From Salvia splendens (Eukaryota; Streptophyta; Magnoliopsida; Lamiales; Lamiaceae), in contig NC_056045.1 in NCBI RefSeq assembly GCF_004379255.2, positions 4,994,560-5,058,559 of the forward strand: DNA of 64,000 bases, read 5' to 3'. Of this stretch, positions 32,102 through 44,990 are shown piece by piece. A program made the translations under genes and the position numbers. The first letter of the stretch is position 1. Each line of letters begins with the position of its first letter. The notes under the pieces are model-generated. The model was not told the DNA's origin, searched no databases, and saw only the letters and a list, made by a program, of their open reading frames with translations.

Positions 32102-35100
32102 TTAATAATGGTGATCTGGGGTTTCATCAGCCTCAAATTCCTCTGGAATTGTTTCGCCCTCTATATGATCAGGCTGAGGTGTTGCCTTGACACCATCATC
32201 AGTTGTATTGTTCTCATAATCTGTCTCATTAACCTTGTCCATCATACCTGACAGGGCAAGCCTGGGAGACCATTCGAGAACATCATCTATTATATTGGAC
32301 ACCCGCTTCTGGTACCTATAAACACAGAATAACCACACTTCAGCTTAATGGAATTTATGGTCTCACTAATTAGGCAAGAACACAAAACAAGCAGGGGCAA
32401 TTTACTTTGGTTATATTGAGAATATCGAGATCACATGATCAATAAGCTCAAAATAGTTCAGCCACCAAAGCACGCGGTGAACAAACATATATGCATTTAG
32501 CATATATGATAGTACTAAAGAACAATTCATATAGTTTACTGGTAAAAAATACAGACTTCTTAGAAGCTATCATAAATTTTTACTGGATAGATGAAAGTTC
32601 ATAACCAGTACCTGGCTCTGGCGGCTTCATCCGGAGCATGGTGCCTCAGTAATAGAATGACAAGAACGGCAACAAGTGCAAAAAACAACCGAGCAGTCCA
32701 CTTGGGGCGCTCTCCCTCATCTTTCTGGGGCCAAAACTGGAATAACTCCTGAAGAGTTGCTTCTTCTGCAAGAATATTCGGGAAGAACCATACCCTTTTT
32801 CCAAGAACAATCCATAGAGCTCCGAATACAAGGGCCCTTACTGCAAGTAAATGAAACCTAATATTAGTTCAAGGTAACATACAAATCAAAAAGTACAGCC
32901 AACATAAATACTCATGCAGTGATCTACAAAACATGAAGGAACTACTCAAGTTAGATGTTCTAACAACTAAAAACAGAAATAGTATGATTATACAAGAGAA
33001 AGTGTAACACATAACAAACAGCTCTTCTGTCTTGGATATCAATCAGCCATACATGCTAACATAACTTTCAGTGTATATGAAGTTATTGAGATACTTCAAA
33101 GTGAATACATACATACCTAGAGATCTATTCTATCAGTTAGGCCATGTGGATATAGGTCAGCAGGATGATCCAATGTATAAAAATGACAATAACATCAGCA
33201 CCAAACACTTACATAAAAGCAGGCAGAGTATAAGAAGCAATACACCCGCACAGAAGTAGAGAATAAGTAGCTTGACTTGGTGGGGATAAACAGGAAACAA
33301 GCATATTGCTAGCGTCAAAACAGGCCAGCAAAATGAGAGAAGAGTCTGCCATAATGGTCTTCGGTTGACAAAAGTCCATGCGAAGAATGCGTCATTATCA
33401 GAAAATACTTGGTCCTGCATATCACAAAAAATAAGATATGGAAAGCAAGATATCCATACTAAAAAGATAATAAACCATCAAACTCACTGTCTAATAAGCA
33501 AGGAGAGTCACCCCTCCTGACTCCCAACATTTTTTTCAGTTTATGATAAAAAATTAAAAGAAAGAAGAGCTACACAGCCCAGGTGGAAAAGGGTCACGAT
33601 CAAGGTATATCCATACAAGAAATGTAAATACAAGCAAAGAAGAGAATAACAAATACAACGGCACAATAAAATGTGATCATTCCTATCTGTCAGATGCAAC
33701 CCCACGACCTTCAGCTTATCTTTTTAACACCATGTCCCCAAATAGGTGTTATGTTATTGGAACTTCCATGTAGCATCCATTTCATATTTGTTAACAGGAG
33801 TGATAATCACATTGACAGATCTTAATACACCAATTCTTTATTTTTTACTATTTTTTATTTATAGTGAGAATGACCCAACGAAAAATGATGAAAATGGCCC
33901 TAATTAGCTCTGTCATACCACCATTGCCCCTTCTTCAGATAACATCGAATCATACAAGAACAGCCAGAACAGGATTGCAGATCATGCTGCTGTCAGATCT
34001 CCTGACTGATGCACAAAATTGCTTCTCTGCCACCAATCACCACCTGAAAACACCACCCAGAATAGCTTCACCATCTTTACCAATAACATCACCATTCCAT
34101 CCTAAAACTATCAATAGTTGAAGGTGACACCCACGAGTGCTGCCACTTTAGCTGAAAAGTTTGTGCGAGCTCATGAGCTCACAACACATCAGTCATTCCT
34201 CTATTAAAAACTCCCAATCAACTGCCACTCAATACCAACACCATCAGCTGGTACTTGTATTCATCAATGAAGTAAGTGCAACTCACTGTAGTGGCTATGA
34301 GATGTTGGTAACTTGGTGCCTGGTCATCCCTCAAAAATACCAACATCCAAGGAGTTGTAGACCAGCAGGACAATTATTATGGTTTAGGGCTTTTCTTTCT
34401 AATGTTTGGAAAGACTTGGATACTTGGTCCGTTTTGTTTGTCGAGGAAAGAAATCATGCATGAGAATCCCTCCGTCCTTTTACTGTTTGAGTCCAGTTAG
34501 TGTTGGTAGAATTAAAAGGGTGCAAAAAGCCACACTCTTTTATCAATTTTGAGTCAGTCACATAAAGTTAGAAATGTTGACCAGCACGTCTAGTGAAAGG
34601 AGTAACACAAGTGGTAAATAGAACTTCGACCAGAACACAGAGCACTGAGCAGTACACATTTAATCCTTATTGCACATATGAAAGTTTTGGAAGGAACTTA
34701 CAGGAAAAATCTCCAAATGTGCAGGCCATGTAGATAGTTTTCTCTTTCCAGGTCGAACAGTTTTGACAACACGGTCACATCGCACTATAAGATTCTTTCT
34801 CAACAGCGAGTTTGCAATGTCTTCGATTTCTAAATTCTTATCTGATTCAAGTAAGTCTTTGATTTCGGGATGATTTCTCAAGAAACTAACAAAATCTTTC
34901 CCTCTAAAATATTCAACTCTTGTTTCCTGCAAAACAGCCCACCTAGACTCCAGTTCTTTATGGTCCCTCACTTTCTCAGCAAATGTCTGAAAAACATCCT
35001 TCTTTGCAGCTTGCTTCTGAAATTGAAAGTCCAACGTCAATATGAGAACAAATTTCCTACCACCCTCATTTCATAATTCATACAAATAGGAAACATCATA

Positions 35101-35880
35101 AAAAAATCAATTACTCCTTATTGGACATTCCTTTTATAGGTTAATTCGTTTGTGTGTGCAATAGGATCCAGAGGTTGTGCTGTTATCACCATAACTGGCA
35201 CAGGGGACAAAGTGCGCAGCTGCAATCACATCCGTACAACTCAATCAAACTAACAAGCTAGGGTCAAGGAATGCAAATTCCATTTTCTAAGATAATAAAG
35301 AATTTTACATGTAACGGATTCCATGTTTCCTTTGCGAGTGCCCCTAAATAGAGTCATTTTCTTAATATAATATGTTAAATCAAATAAAAAGAAATGAAGG
35401 AGCACATAAATCATGTTCATCTCTGCAGGAAAAGGGCAGAACAGTGAATGAGAAACAGGAATTTGTTTCACTAACTAAATGAACCATTCACTATCAACTT
35501 GAACTAATTGGAACAGCCGTTGGATTAAGTCTTCCTAATTTCATTGAAGATGACTGTCCTTCTAAATGTACTACTTTTCAACCTAACCAAGATTTAAAGT
35601 TTTAAACAGCAAAAATTCAAATAAACAAGAGATCATCCGTAAATTATAGACTGCAGATATTTCTGTGAAACATAGCTGCACGACCAAACACAAAAATCAA
35701 AGTGCAAACCTTCACAGGGTGAAACGATCACGATCTCAAATGCGGGCACAATTCAACTACAAAATTGAGAATACAACTAACCCTAGGGGGGGTATCGGTA
35801 GATGAGTCCACGTACGAGCGGCGCCCTCTCTTCTTATCGCCAGCTGCTCCTCCGCCTCCGCCTCCACTTGTTTTCTTCAT
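32102..35880 (-). CDS. SEC62: translocation protein SEC62
   Basis: Five coding exons on the minus strand: 35782-35880, 34702-35016, 33213-33414, 32612-32840 and 32102-32315. All introns are GT...AG with consistent phases, giving 352 residues. SEC62 is an ER membrane protein working with SEC61/SEC63 in post-translational protein import, and as an ER-phagy receptor in other eukaryotes. Start MKKTSGGG; cytosolic N-domain with KKDVFQTFAEKVRDHKELES and RVEYFRGKDFVSFLRNHPEI; hydrophobic segments at about 159-182, 186-218 and 257-271; then YQKRVSNIIDDVLEWSP and an acidic C-terminal tail ending DHHY. Three membrane segments suit plant SEC62. The second intron (33415-34701) is 1.3 kb. The first exon lies in a CpG-containing region. 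Confidence 0.95.
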
Positions 35881-36611
35881 TTCAACAACTCTCGGTTCTG
35901 CTTTTCTTGCAGTTACAGTGTCTTATGCTGTGTGTACATTTTTGGGGAAAAAAATAATAAATTTTCTTTACATTTCATAACTGTAGGTGGTATATTGTTG
36001 GGCTGTAAGCCCATTTACATATTTTTAGTTAGCGGCCCATTTCTCTGTTGCGTGTTTGATTCTAGTTGGAAATGGGATTACTACATTTCTTTCTCAACTA
36101 TTGCAAAATTTAATTTTAAACATTTTTTAGTATTTTTAAAATTAGTGTTTATCTAATTCTGATTAGTTTTTATTTGTATTAAGATAGATCCATTTTCCAT
36201 AAACAATTAAACTATATTTAATCTTTATTTTTTTATGCTTTATCAATTTTGTACGTATTAAAATTTGTAGTATAGTTGAAAAACTCCAAGCCTCCAAGTA
36301 GTAGCTTTCAAATATTCTCATAAATCATAATGTTATAATTGACTATTGAGTTTGGATTAGAAAAAAGTAGTTAAAAATATGAGTTGAAACTTGAAAGTAA
36401 TTTGTCAAAAGACATTTTTGTTGGAATTTGAATTATTGTACCATTGTACTAGTAATTTAGATAATTCTATTTCTTGTTCAATTTTTCCATTGACCTTGAG
36501 TCATTTAACAAAAATAAATTGAAATCGTGTTCAATTTTTATTTATTAATCCAAAGGAATTTACCTTCTTTCTCTTTCATCTTTCAATCTTTCATCTCTGT
36601 TGACAGGAGAA
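35881..36611. other. divergent intergenic region upstream of SEC62 and the membrane-protein gene
   Basis: About 730 bp between divergent start codons, presumably holding both promoters. AT-rich, with no recognised element ends. Confidence 0.55.
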
Positions 36612-37226
36612 ATGGCAGCCTCAGCTCTAGCGTCGCTTCTCCTCTTCTCCCTCCTCGCAGCCACCTCCTCCGCCCGCCCCTGCAAAACCATTTTCTATTT
36701 CTCCGCCACAACCACCACCACCACCACCACCACCTATTACCCTTTCCATTCCCACCCTGCAAACCCTAACCCCCAAATTCACCGCCTCAATCCCCGCTAT
36801 GTCACCTTCATCTTCACCTCCACCGCCCCCAAACCCTTCTCAGGCCACCTCCCCTCGCTCAATTTCAAATCCGATCCCTCCTCCGACGCCAATTCTCACT
36901 CATCTCCAGCGATGACGTCATCCGCCTTTTCCCCTCTCAAATTCTATTCCTCCGTCTCCAGCTCAATCCGCGATCGGACCGCTGATATCATGAGCGTCGT
37001 CGGCGCGCTGCTCTTCGGCGTCGGCTGCGGTGCCCTCACCGGTGCCGTGATGTACTTCTTGTACGCCCTCTTCTCCCCCGGCCGATTCGATTTCGACGAT
37101 GCTTCCGACGATGAGGATGAAGACGACGTCGCCGCTATCAAGAGGAAATTAGGGTACGTGTCGATCCCTGCGGTGACCACCGACGACCTCAAGAAACCTG
37201 CGCCGCCTGCCAAGGAGGTGGTTTGA
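36612..37226 (+). CDS. small single-pass membrane protein, function unknown
   Basis: A single-exon gene of 204 residues starting at ATG 36612. Residues 1-21 (MAASALASLLLFSLLAATSSA) look like a signal peptide with a cleavage site after SSA. A run of nine Thr (33-41) is encoded by ACC repeats. A strong hydrophobic segment at about 126-154 (VVGALLFGVGCGALTGAVMYF) is rich in Gly. It is followed by an acidic cluster (DDASDDEDEDD, 162-172) and a Tyr/Pro-containing tail. The arrangement fits a secretory-pathway or plasma-membrane protein with the acidic tail in the cytosol. I recognise it only as a plant-type uncharacterised transmembrane protein. Confidence 0.85.
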   Translation: MAASALASLLLFSLLAATSSARPCKTIFYFSATTTTTTTTTYYPFHSHPANPNPQIHRLNPRYVTFIFTSTAPKPFSGHLPSLNFKSDPSSDANSHSSPAMTSSAFSPLKFYSSVSSSIRDRTADIMSVVGALLFGVGCGALTGAVMYFLYALFSPGRFDFDDASDDEDEDDVAAIKRKLGYVSIPAVTTDDLKKPAPPAKEVV

Positions 37227-38625
37227 TGATTATATCAGTATATATACATATATTTGTGTGTGTGTGTGTGTGTTTTGTGGATTTGATAAGATGCAAAGGG
37301 ATTTGAAATTCAATTGCCTTGAAGTATCTGTCTTGTACTGTTTGATAGTGCTATTGCTATACTTAATATTGGGAATTATGACTTTGATTGAGTATGTGGG
37401 ATTTAGGCTTTTCTGTTTAACTCAAGATGTTGAATAAAGCTGGATTATTTATGTTTGTTATGTGATGTTTGGTTAAGGTTATCTTAGAGAGATTAAAAGC
37501 TTCAGAAGGTATTAGATGTATTGTTAAAAGATTATAAGTTGTCAATATGTTGTGAGCTAGAGATATCAAATTGGAGTGGTGTATAATGCTATGGAGATAA
37601 CAAATCATAGTAGAGTTATTTTAAAAAATGAGTTGGGGTTGTGTAACTTGCTTTTGGGTAGCTTAGGGCTTATAGGCTGTTTTGAGGAGCTCTTCTTTCT
37701 GATTTTTATTGCATTGGCACTGCGTTCTGCCTTTGGTATTCCACGCTACGTGACGTGAATTTCGTGAGTAGGAACCTGTGGAGTGGCCTGTGCTATGAGT
37801 TTAGATGTCCATACCCACTAATAAAGAGATGGAAATCAGATTTTTTTAATTGCAATATATTTGACCTACCACTTCAAGTTTTATCTTTGGTTTTGATTTT
37901 CTGAGCCCTTCTAAGTAGGCATATGTTAGTTGTGATTAGGAAGGTAACTTCTAGGACTCAATTTAGCAAGTTATTGTCTGTAGCTAGGAAGTTTTTGAAT
38001 TGTGCTCTAAGTATTTGAGGAGCATTGCCAATCTGCTTCTTTCTTCTTGGGCATTTTGATCAAGTATCCTAAGTGCAGTGAGAAAGAGAGACTACATTTC
38101 TGCATTATTTCATTCATTAGGCATTTAATGTGTGGCATGTTATCTGAAGTAGTTCAGTTTAACTTGTGGATGATGGTGTAGGGAGGGTAGCTTTCTTCAA
38201 TGAAATACTACTCCTACTACTAGCTAGTATCATTGATTTTTCTGTCTCGAGGCTTCTGGCGTTCCATATCCTTTACGTTATTTAGTTAGCATGAAATATT
38301 ACTCACTCGCAATCTTACCTCGATAAATTATGAATTAGCGCTAGTTTTTAATGATACGCCTATAGGGAATCATGTTTTGTTCATAATTTTCAGTTTTTTT
38401 TTATTATTATGCCTGTGATTTACATTTTCTTTCAAAAACTCTTCAATTTTATGAATTGCTTGATTTATGTCCTATACGAATATTCTAAAGTTAAATAATG
38501 AGTCAGCTCGTTGGGTTCTTAGCTGGATTATATGTTAATGTGTTTAACAAGTTAATCATGCATTGCAACGACAACTTTCTCGTTTTTCTCTTTAAAATTC
38601 ACAATAGTCAGGCACAAAATATGAA
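37227..38625. other. intergenic region
   Basis: Includes a (GT)n tract at about 37255-37273 in the 3' UTR of the preceding gene. Otherwise AT-rich with no convincing gene. Confidence 0.55.
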
Positions 38626-38628
38626 TAA

Positions 38629-39470
38629 GGCCATCTGCAACGCTGTTTCTTATCCGTCTCTTAATCGTATCATCTCTTCACTATTCATGGGCCACACTGT
38701 ACTTTTCATCTCATCTTTTAACTAAGAGACAACACATGCAACCCTCCATCTCTTAACCATCTCATCCCTTAACTATTCATTCAATTTCATTTTTTATTTT
38801 TATTTTCAACAAATTCAATTAATAAAAACATACTTCATTAAATAACCTTGCGGTGGCTTCCTCCCGGTTACGATGGATGTAAGCCCGGGATCGCCTTTGA
38901 GGCGCCGCGGCTTCCTCCTCCCGACGTCGATCTTCTGCTAGCGATTCTTCCATTATTCGATGCATTTGCTCAAATGGATCTATGAATGGATTAAATTTGG
39001 GAGAAGAATAATGTTTTGAGATGAAGAATGTAGAGTGTTTGAGTGAAAATAGAGAGTTTTTTTTTGTGGATTAATTTGTAGGAATGATGATATTTATAGA
39101 AGTGATTGGAGGCTTAAAAAAATTAAAAAAAAAATAAAGAATTTGTAAAAACAGCTATAAACGGCTAGTATAATTTTGGGATTTTTTTTTATTTTTTGAA
39201 TTTTTTCTGAATTTTAAAAAAAATAATAATAAAAAATACATTTTCAACGGAAATAAATAACGTCTACTCGCGGGCCGGCGAGTGGGCGTCACGAACGAAC
39301 CGCAGCTCGCCACGTCGCCAACGCGCGTGGCGAGACAGCTCGCCAAGTGTCTCTCCGCGACGAGTTACAGGACGAGCTGGGGACGAGACGGAGCCCGCAA
39401 CGCTGTCTCGCTGCCGTCTCGTCTCTCCGAGACGAGATAGGGACCGCAACGAGACGCGTTGCGGATGCCC
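38629..39470 (-). mobile_element. PIF/Harbinger deletion derivative
   Basis: 842 bp with ends GGCCATCTGCAACGC and GCGTTGCGGATGCCC, inverted with two mismatches, between TAA target sites (38626-38628, 39471-39473). On the minus strand at about 38836-39000 a remnant of the transposase N-terminus is readable (FEQMHRIMEESLAEDRRR, then RSRAYIHRNREEATARLF); the rest of the transposase is deleted. Both ends are rich in GAGACGAG/CGTCTC. Confidence 0.9.
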
Positions 39471-39473
39471 TAA

Positions 39474-40318
39474 CTCAAAATTAATTTATTTTAATTAAAC
39501 TCCAATACACCAAAGATTTCTCGTTGTTGAGAACGGGGGGTAAATCAAACTTTTTGTCAAACTCTAGGTTTTGGAAAGACACCATAAATTGGATATAGTT
39601 TATGAAAAAACATTAAAATTTGGTTTATAAAAGTGTACTAAGAGTACATTGTAGGGTATTAACAACCTTTAAACAGTGAGGAACATCATTCGCATGCATG
39701 TTTTCTAACTTGTAGCGTTGTGCCAACGAGCACCAAAAAGTAATTGCCCATAAAATGTTAAAGTTAACTAAATACAATACACAAATATCTACATTTTGTT
39801 TTATTGGGTGGAGATAGAAAAGCACACTCTTTTTTGGATTGAAATATAGGCACAAAAGACAATCAATCCAGACAAACACTTGATTTTATTTTATTTTAAA
39901 ACAAGGCAGGCAAATTTATGTAGTGGGCAAATGTGATTGTTTAGCCTCATTTTTTGAATTTTCAAATCCGATATTTCAAACAATTTGATTCGATTTTGAT
40001 TTTCAGTTTTATTGTTGGCAAAAATAAAAATCGAAATCCCTAAATTCAAGCCTATTTGTAGTGGCAAGTAGTCAAGAATTTCTAAAATTAAGTTTACGCG
40101 ACTCGGAGTAATGCCCTAAATCATCAGTCTTGAGGATTTTTTTCATTTTTTACCCTAGCGTGGAGGAAGAATAAAATAAATTCTCCCCACCGTATTTCAA
40201 TTAAAGGAAGAAGAAAAGGAGAAAATAGGAAGTGGTCTGTCGTTGAAATGTTATTATCAACAGCATTTCACTGAATTGGTGGCATCACACACACACAAAC
40301 AGTAGAGTTGGTGTAGTA
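39474..40318. other. intergenic region
   Basis: AT-rich spacer downstream of the coiled-coil gene; no gene seen. Confidence 0.55.
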
Positions 40319-40605
40319 AACAAAATTCATTGAAACAAGAAACAGGAAACAAAATTAAGCAGCATCACTTAGACAAAGAGTAGCTGCATAAAGGAGATGA
40401 AAGCAAAGAGTTGTTACTCATCTACTCACTACCCCTGGCATCAAACTGCCATTAGCATCAAAGCTTTTGCTTATTTTTTCATAAACGAAATCTCTCAACT
40501 ATTATACTACCTCGTCATAGTCTGTTTTCACCTCTAGTTAGCATAACAAAACTCACTTCATGCCTCCAACACTAATCAGAGGAGAGCACCCAAAACAACG
40601 TTGTT

Positions 40606-42489
40606 TCAATGGCCACGAGCAACATATGCAAGGGACAATGCAGCCAAGAGCGTGGTGGCCGATGACAACATAGTCCAAAAGCTCTTCTTCTTCTGCTCGT
40701 CCATCACACTGCTCCGCAGCACCTCCAACTGCCTATTCATCTCCTCCATCTTACCAGCTTTGCTCTTGAAAGCATTCTTTATCGCCTCCATTTCCACTGC
40801 GTGCACCTTCAACGCCTCACCATTAACGTGCACGTTGCCAACTTCGCCCTCACACTTCTCTTTCGAGCAGAAAGCGGATGTGCCCTTCAGCATATTCAAC
40901 ACTAGCTCTGAGTTGGAATCTGCTGTCGCTGCCTTACACTTCATTGAATCAAATTCAGCCTGCAATTTAGCAATGGTTTCTTGTAGAGAAGCAATCTCCT
41001 CCCTCAGCATTCCACATCGGCTTTCCAACTCCACTTTCTCACTCAAGATTGCGGCCTTCTCTGTCTTCACCTCCCCACTAGCCCTGTGGCTTTCCTCGAT
41101 TCTTTTCTCCGTTTCTTCAATCTTAGCCTTCAATTTCAGAGCATTCTGCTTCTCCTCATCGAGGCAACGCTCCACTCCTTCCCTTTCAACATAAACCTTC
41201 TCGAGTTTACTCTTGTACTCACCAACTTGAGATTCTAAGTTCCTTATCTTGTCAACATAAGCCACATTCGATCCCCCCAACTTGACAACAGCATCCCTTA
41301 GTCCATCTACATGGCTTTCCAACTCTCTAACTTGGCCCACCACACTACTTTTTTCCTCCAAAATCGCAATCTTCTCATTAGCCAAGCCCTCCAATTCAAG
41401 ACTCCTCTCAGCTACATTCTTACGCGCATCATTCAATTCCTTTTCAATTACACCTTTCTCCGCAGCCAACTCCTTATACCTCTTCTCACTCAACTTCACC
41501 TCCCCAACCAATCGATCAGTATCCTTCCACATCTCACTAAGCTTCGTCTCACCATCAGCACACTTCTTATCCAATTCGGCCACCATCTTCTGCAGCTTCG
41601 CCTCCTCTTTCTTCAAGCCAGCCACCATCTTGTTGATTCCGGTCACAACATTCTCCAACTCTTGTCTTTTGCCAATCTCCCCATTCTTCTCCTTCTCAAC
41701 CTCTTCTTTTTCCCAAACAATCACACTGATTTCATCCTTCATCTTCTCTATAAGCTTATTCGACTCCATCAAATCCCTCACCGACATATCCTTCTCTTCC
41801 ATCAGAAATTTGATCCGCGTTGCCATTCCTTCTTTCTCACTCACTAGAGCATTGTAGGCAGTTCGTGATTCTTCAATCTCCCTCTCGAAATCCCTAATTT
41901 TTTCACTCAATTCAGCCAGATTCGTCCTCAACACTAAATCCTCCTTAATATGCCGATTCAGGTTAGCTTCAAAAACATCCCTCTCCACACGAACTCGCTT
42001 TGAAGCCTCTCTCTCAGCCCCCAATGCACCTTCACTCTCACTCAACGCTCCATTCAGCCTCGCAATCGTACTCGCTCTATCCCCGACCTCTCTCTCCTTC
42101 TCTCTCAATTCCATCTCCAATCTCTTCATTTCCCTAACAAACTCCTCCCCTTTCACACCAATCTGATTATCTATGTAAACTGCCACAACTCTCCTTTCAA
42201 CTTCGAGCTCCGCCACCCGGTCGACAAGCTGAGCCAACTCGGAGCCCAAAGTCTCCTTCTCCGAGTTCGACTGAGTCAGCTCCGTCTCCAGAGAGCCTTT
42301 GGACTGGAGAAGGGAGTCCACCTGCTGGCGGCGCTCAACCGCCTCCTTGAGCAGCATCTGATTCAGAGATTTGAGGCTCTCGAGCTTCTCCGAATCAACG
42401 GTAGACGGCGGCGGCAAGTCCATCGAGTGAGACTTCACCGTTTCGTCCTGCTTCACGTTGTTGGCATTGGACGCTTTCTTCTTCGCCAT
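40606..42489 (-). CDS. coiled-coil tail-anchored protein, copy 1 (PMD-like)
   Basis: A single-exon gene of 627 residues, MAKKK start at 42489. From about residue 30 to 600 it is almost continuous heptad-rich coiled coil (LESLKSLNQMLLKEAVERRQ; then repeated E/K/L blocks). The end is DEQKKKSFWTMLSSATTL then LAALSLAYVARGH: a basic cluster, one hydrophobic segment and a short tail, the layout of a tail-anchored protein. This resembles plant PEROXISOMAL AND MITOCHONDRIAL DIVISION FACTOR-type proteins, which are shorter, but other tail-anchored coiled-coil families are possible. A tandem paralogue lies at 48936-50822; homology extends about 280 bp into the 3' UTR. Confidence 0.8.
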   Translation of the reverse strand: MAKKKASNANNVKQDETVKSHSMDLPPPSTVDSEKLESLKSLNQMLLKEAVERRQQVDSLLQSKGSLETELTQSNSEKETLGSELAQLVDRVAELEVERRVVAVYIDNQIGVKGEEFVREMKRLEMELREKEREVGDRASTIARLNGALSESEGALGAEREASKRVRVERDVFEANLNRHIKEDLVLRTNLAELSEKIRDFEREIEESRTAYNALVSEKEGMATRIKFLMEEKDMSVRDLMESNKLIEKMKDEISVIVWEKEEVEKEKNGEIGKRQELENVVTGINKMVAGLKKEEAKLQKMVAELDKKCADGETKLSEMWKDTDRLVGEVKLSEKRYKELAAEKGVIEKELNDARKNVAERSLELEGLANEKIAILEEKSSVVGQVRELESHVDGLRDAVVKLGGSNVAYVDKIRNLESQVGEYKSKLEKVYVEREGVERCLDEEKQNALKLKAKIEETEKRIEESHRASGEVKTEKAAILSEKVELESRCGMLREEIASLQETIAKLQAEFDSMKCKAATADSNSELVLNMLKGTSAFCSKEKCEGEVGNVHVNGEALKVHAVEMEAIKNAFKSKAGKMEEMNRQLEVLRSSVMDEQKKKSFWTMLSSATTLLAALSLAYVARGH

Positions 42490-44124
42490 CTGGGTTTTCC
42501 TTTAACGGCAAATAATTTGCCCTAATTTTTGGTGGTGGAAAAAAGGATTGAAGATGAAGGGTTGAGGGTTTTCGTTTAAATTTTGTGATATCGAATATAA
42601 TGCCGCACGAATTGTAACCGCAATAAGAAAAAGGGGGCTGCAGACAGAGATATGAAAGAGATGGGAATCAAATTTAAATTTAAAGTGAGATATTTCTAAA
42701 AATAGAAATATTACGTTTTTCATTTTATTATCTACAGAATATCTCGAGTCGAAAAAAATATTTAGCTCTCAATCAAACTGACTGAGTAATGTTAGTAAAC
42801 CGTATATGTTTTAATATAAAATTAGCAAAAACATTATTTAATAAATGAATAGATAAAAGCAAAGAAAATAGAAGAAAAAGAGAAAATAGTTAGTCATAAC
42901 AAAGAAAAATAATTAAATTTTATGGAAATTAAAATAAAAAATACGACTTCCTTTGTTTCAAATATTAATTTTTTATTAGTCTTGCAAAATTAATTTTTTT
43001 CCTTGGTGAGAATCATTAATGGTCCATAAATGGAGTTAGTAGGAGTATGTACCTCGAATAAAGACGAAGCTTCGTCATTTTTAGTGCCCACCCGTGGTTG
43101 GGTGCCCTAATAAATGCTTCTATGTAATTTGACCAACGCCCTTTTTTTTATTCCCCAATCACAAATTTATTCATTTGAGGCGGTTTGTATCTAAACATTA
43201 CTATAAAATTATCTAATAATTAAATAATGTGACCTCTAATACCGCCAATAGATATATTCATTACATAGGTGTAAATAATTTTTTTTTTAAATATCAAAAT
43301 TCCTTTGTAGAATCTGTGTGTCGAGATTACTTATTTTTCTTAGATAATTTGCCAGTCAGGGCTCACTTGTCTATAGTCGATTTTTAGCTAAGAATACTAC
43401 TAGTAATTTGCTGAAATGAATAAAAGAAAGTGATAATATGGCTATTAATAATAGAAGGAGAAATTTTATAACCACGTCATTTTCATTTTGTACAATTGCT
43501 ACTAATACCAACTATTTTGACTTTGAAGTGCTATTATTATACTGATTTGGATATTGAAGACAAAATACAAATGTTGAAATTGCAGAAAATGCACATGCCA
43601 TAGTATGTACACTACTAAATTTTACTCCGTTCGTCACACTATTAATGATATACTTCTTTTAAACACTTGTTCTAAAAAAATGATACTTCTACTTAAAGTT
43701 GAAAGTAATAGTACAACCCTATCAGGTTATGAATTGATAATTAAATAATAGTACAACCCTATCAGGTTACGGGCTATTCGATTTAGGGTCATATGAATTG
43801 TGATTTTTTTCAGACTCTAAATTTTTATCCATAAACTTATAAAACTAAGATTATTCGGACCAATACGCATGTTTGGAGTTGAATTGACATCCATAATTAT
43901 AGTAGGGAGTACTGAATAAATCTCATGCAATCGAGTGAATATTTGTTATCCTAAACGTTAGGATTATAACAAAGATACAAATATAAAATTGTGAAACTTG
44001 ATAGTATTATATTCAAGACACCATTGTCTAATTAAAATCCAGAGACTGGTGGAGAAAAACAATAAAGAATCAAAGCGAGAAAGGAAAAAAGAAATACCAA
44101 ATGCGAGGAGAGAAAACAAACCTG
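42490..44124. other. intergenic region
   Basis: Upstream region of the first coiled-coil gene. AT-rich; traces of decayed MITE-like ends near 43625. No gene is seen. Confidence 0.55.
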
Positions 44125-44990
44125 CCTAATATTAGACATGCCCACCGGTTCCGGTTCCGGCGGTTAACCGCCGAACCGGAACCGGCGGTTCCGGAACCGG
44201 AACCGGAACCGGCGCAATATTCCCGAACCGGAACCGGCGCAATTCGGTTCGCGGTCCGGTTCAGGTTCAAGATATTTCGAACCGGAACCGTCACCGAACC
44301 GGCGGTTCGGGACAGTTCGGAACCGGCGGTTAACCGTGGAACCGCCGGTTCCGGCGCTTAAATCGAGGCAGGGGGATGGGGGCCGGTGGTGATCTTCAAA
44401 AACGGTCGAAACCGCCGGTTTTTCGGCGGTTAACCGGCGGTTAACCGGAAAAACCGGCGGTTAACCGCCGGTTTAGTGACTTTCGAGGCGGCGCGGAGCA
44501 CGAGGCGACAATGGAGCAGCTTTTGCAGACGGTTCGTTGACCGAACCGGCGGTTTTATTTCGGAAACCGGCGGTTTTGGCCCGGAAACCGGCGGTTCCGC
44601 CGGTTCCGGCGGTTTTCCGCCAAAACCGCCGGTTTTGTGAAAATTCAAATTTTTTTTTTTTTTTTAAATTTCAAATTCGAATTCTTCCATTTTCCCCCTC
44701 ATTTTTTTCTATAAATACCCCCCTCTATCCTCATTTACATTCACCCCACTCTTGTGTTAATAAGAGTTTCTCTCTTCAATCTCTCAATTCTCTCTCTTTG
44801 TCTCCAATTTCTCATTTGTGCTATTGTGCTTCCATTTAATTACGCAATTGCTACTCTTATTACGCATTGTTATACACTTATACAGTTATACTTGTTCCCG
44901 TAGTTCTATAAGTTGTCTTTCTTTCTCAATTACTAAAACAAAAAAAAATATATTATTCCATATTTCTACATTTCTACATACCATTCCAAT

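Noticed and set aside
34467..34605. Possible Stowaway MITE in the second SEC62 intron
   Set aside because: CCCTCCGTCC and GGAGTAAC hints exist, but the inverted repeats are too imperfect and no clear TA pair fixes the ends.
41282..41857. Long plus-strand frames opposite the coiled-coil genes (also 49612-50187, 40601-41194, 48889-49524)
   Set aside because: These are antisense shadows of a highly biased Glu/Lys/Leu-rich coding sequence and occur in both paralogues for that reason.
43619..43720. Second Stowaway-like end
   Set aside because: Only one side resembles a terminal repeat; no partner found.
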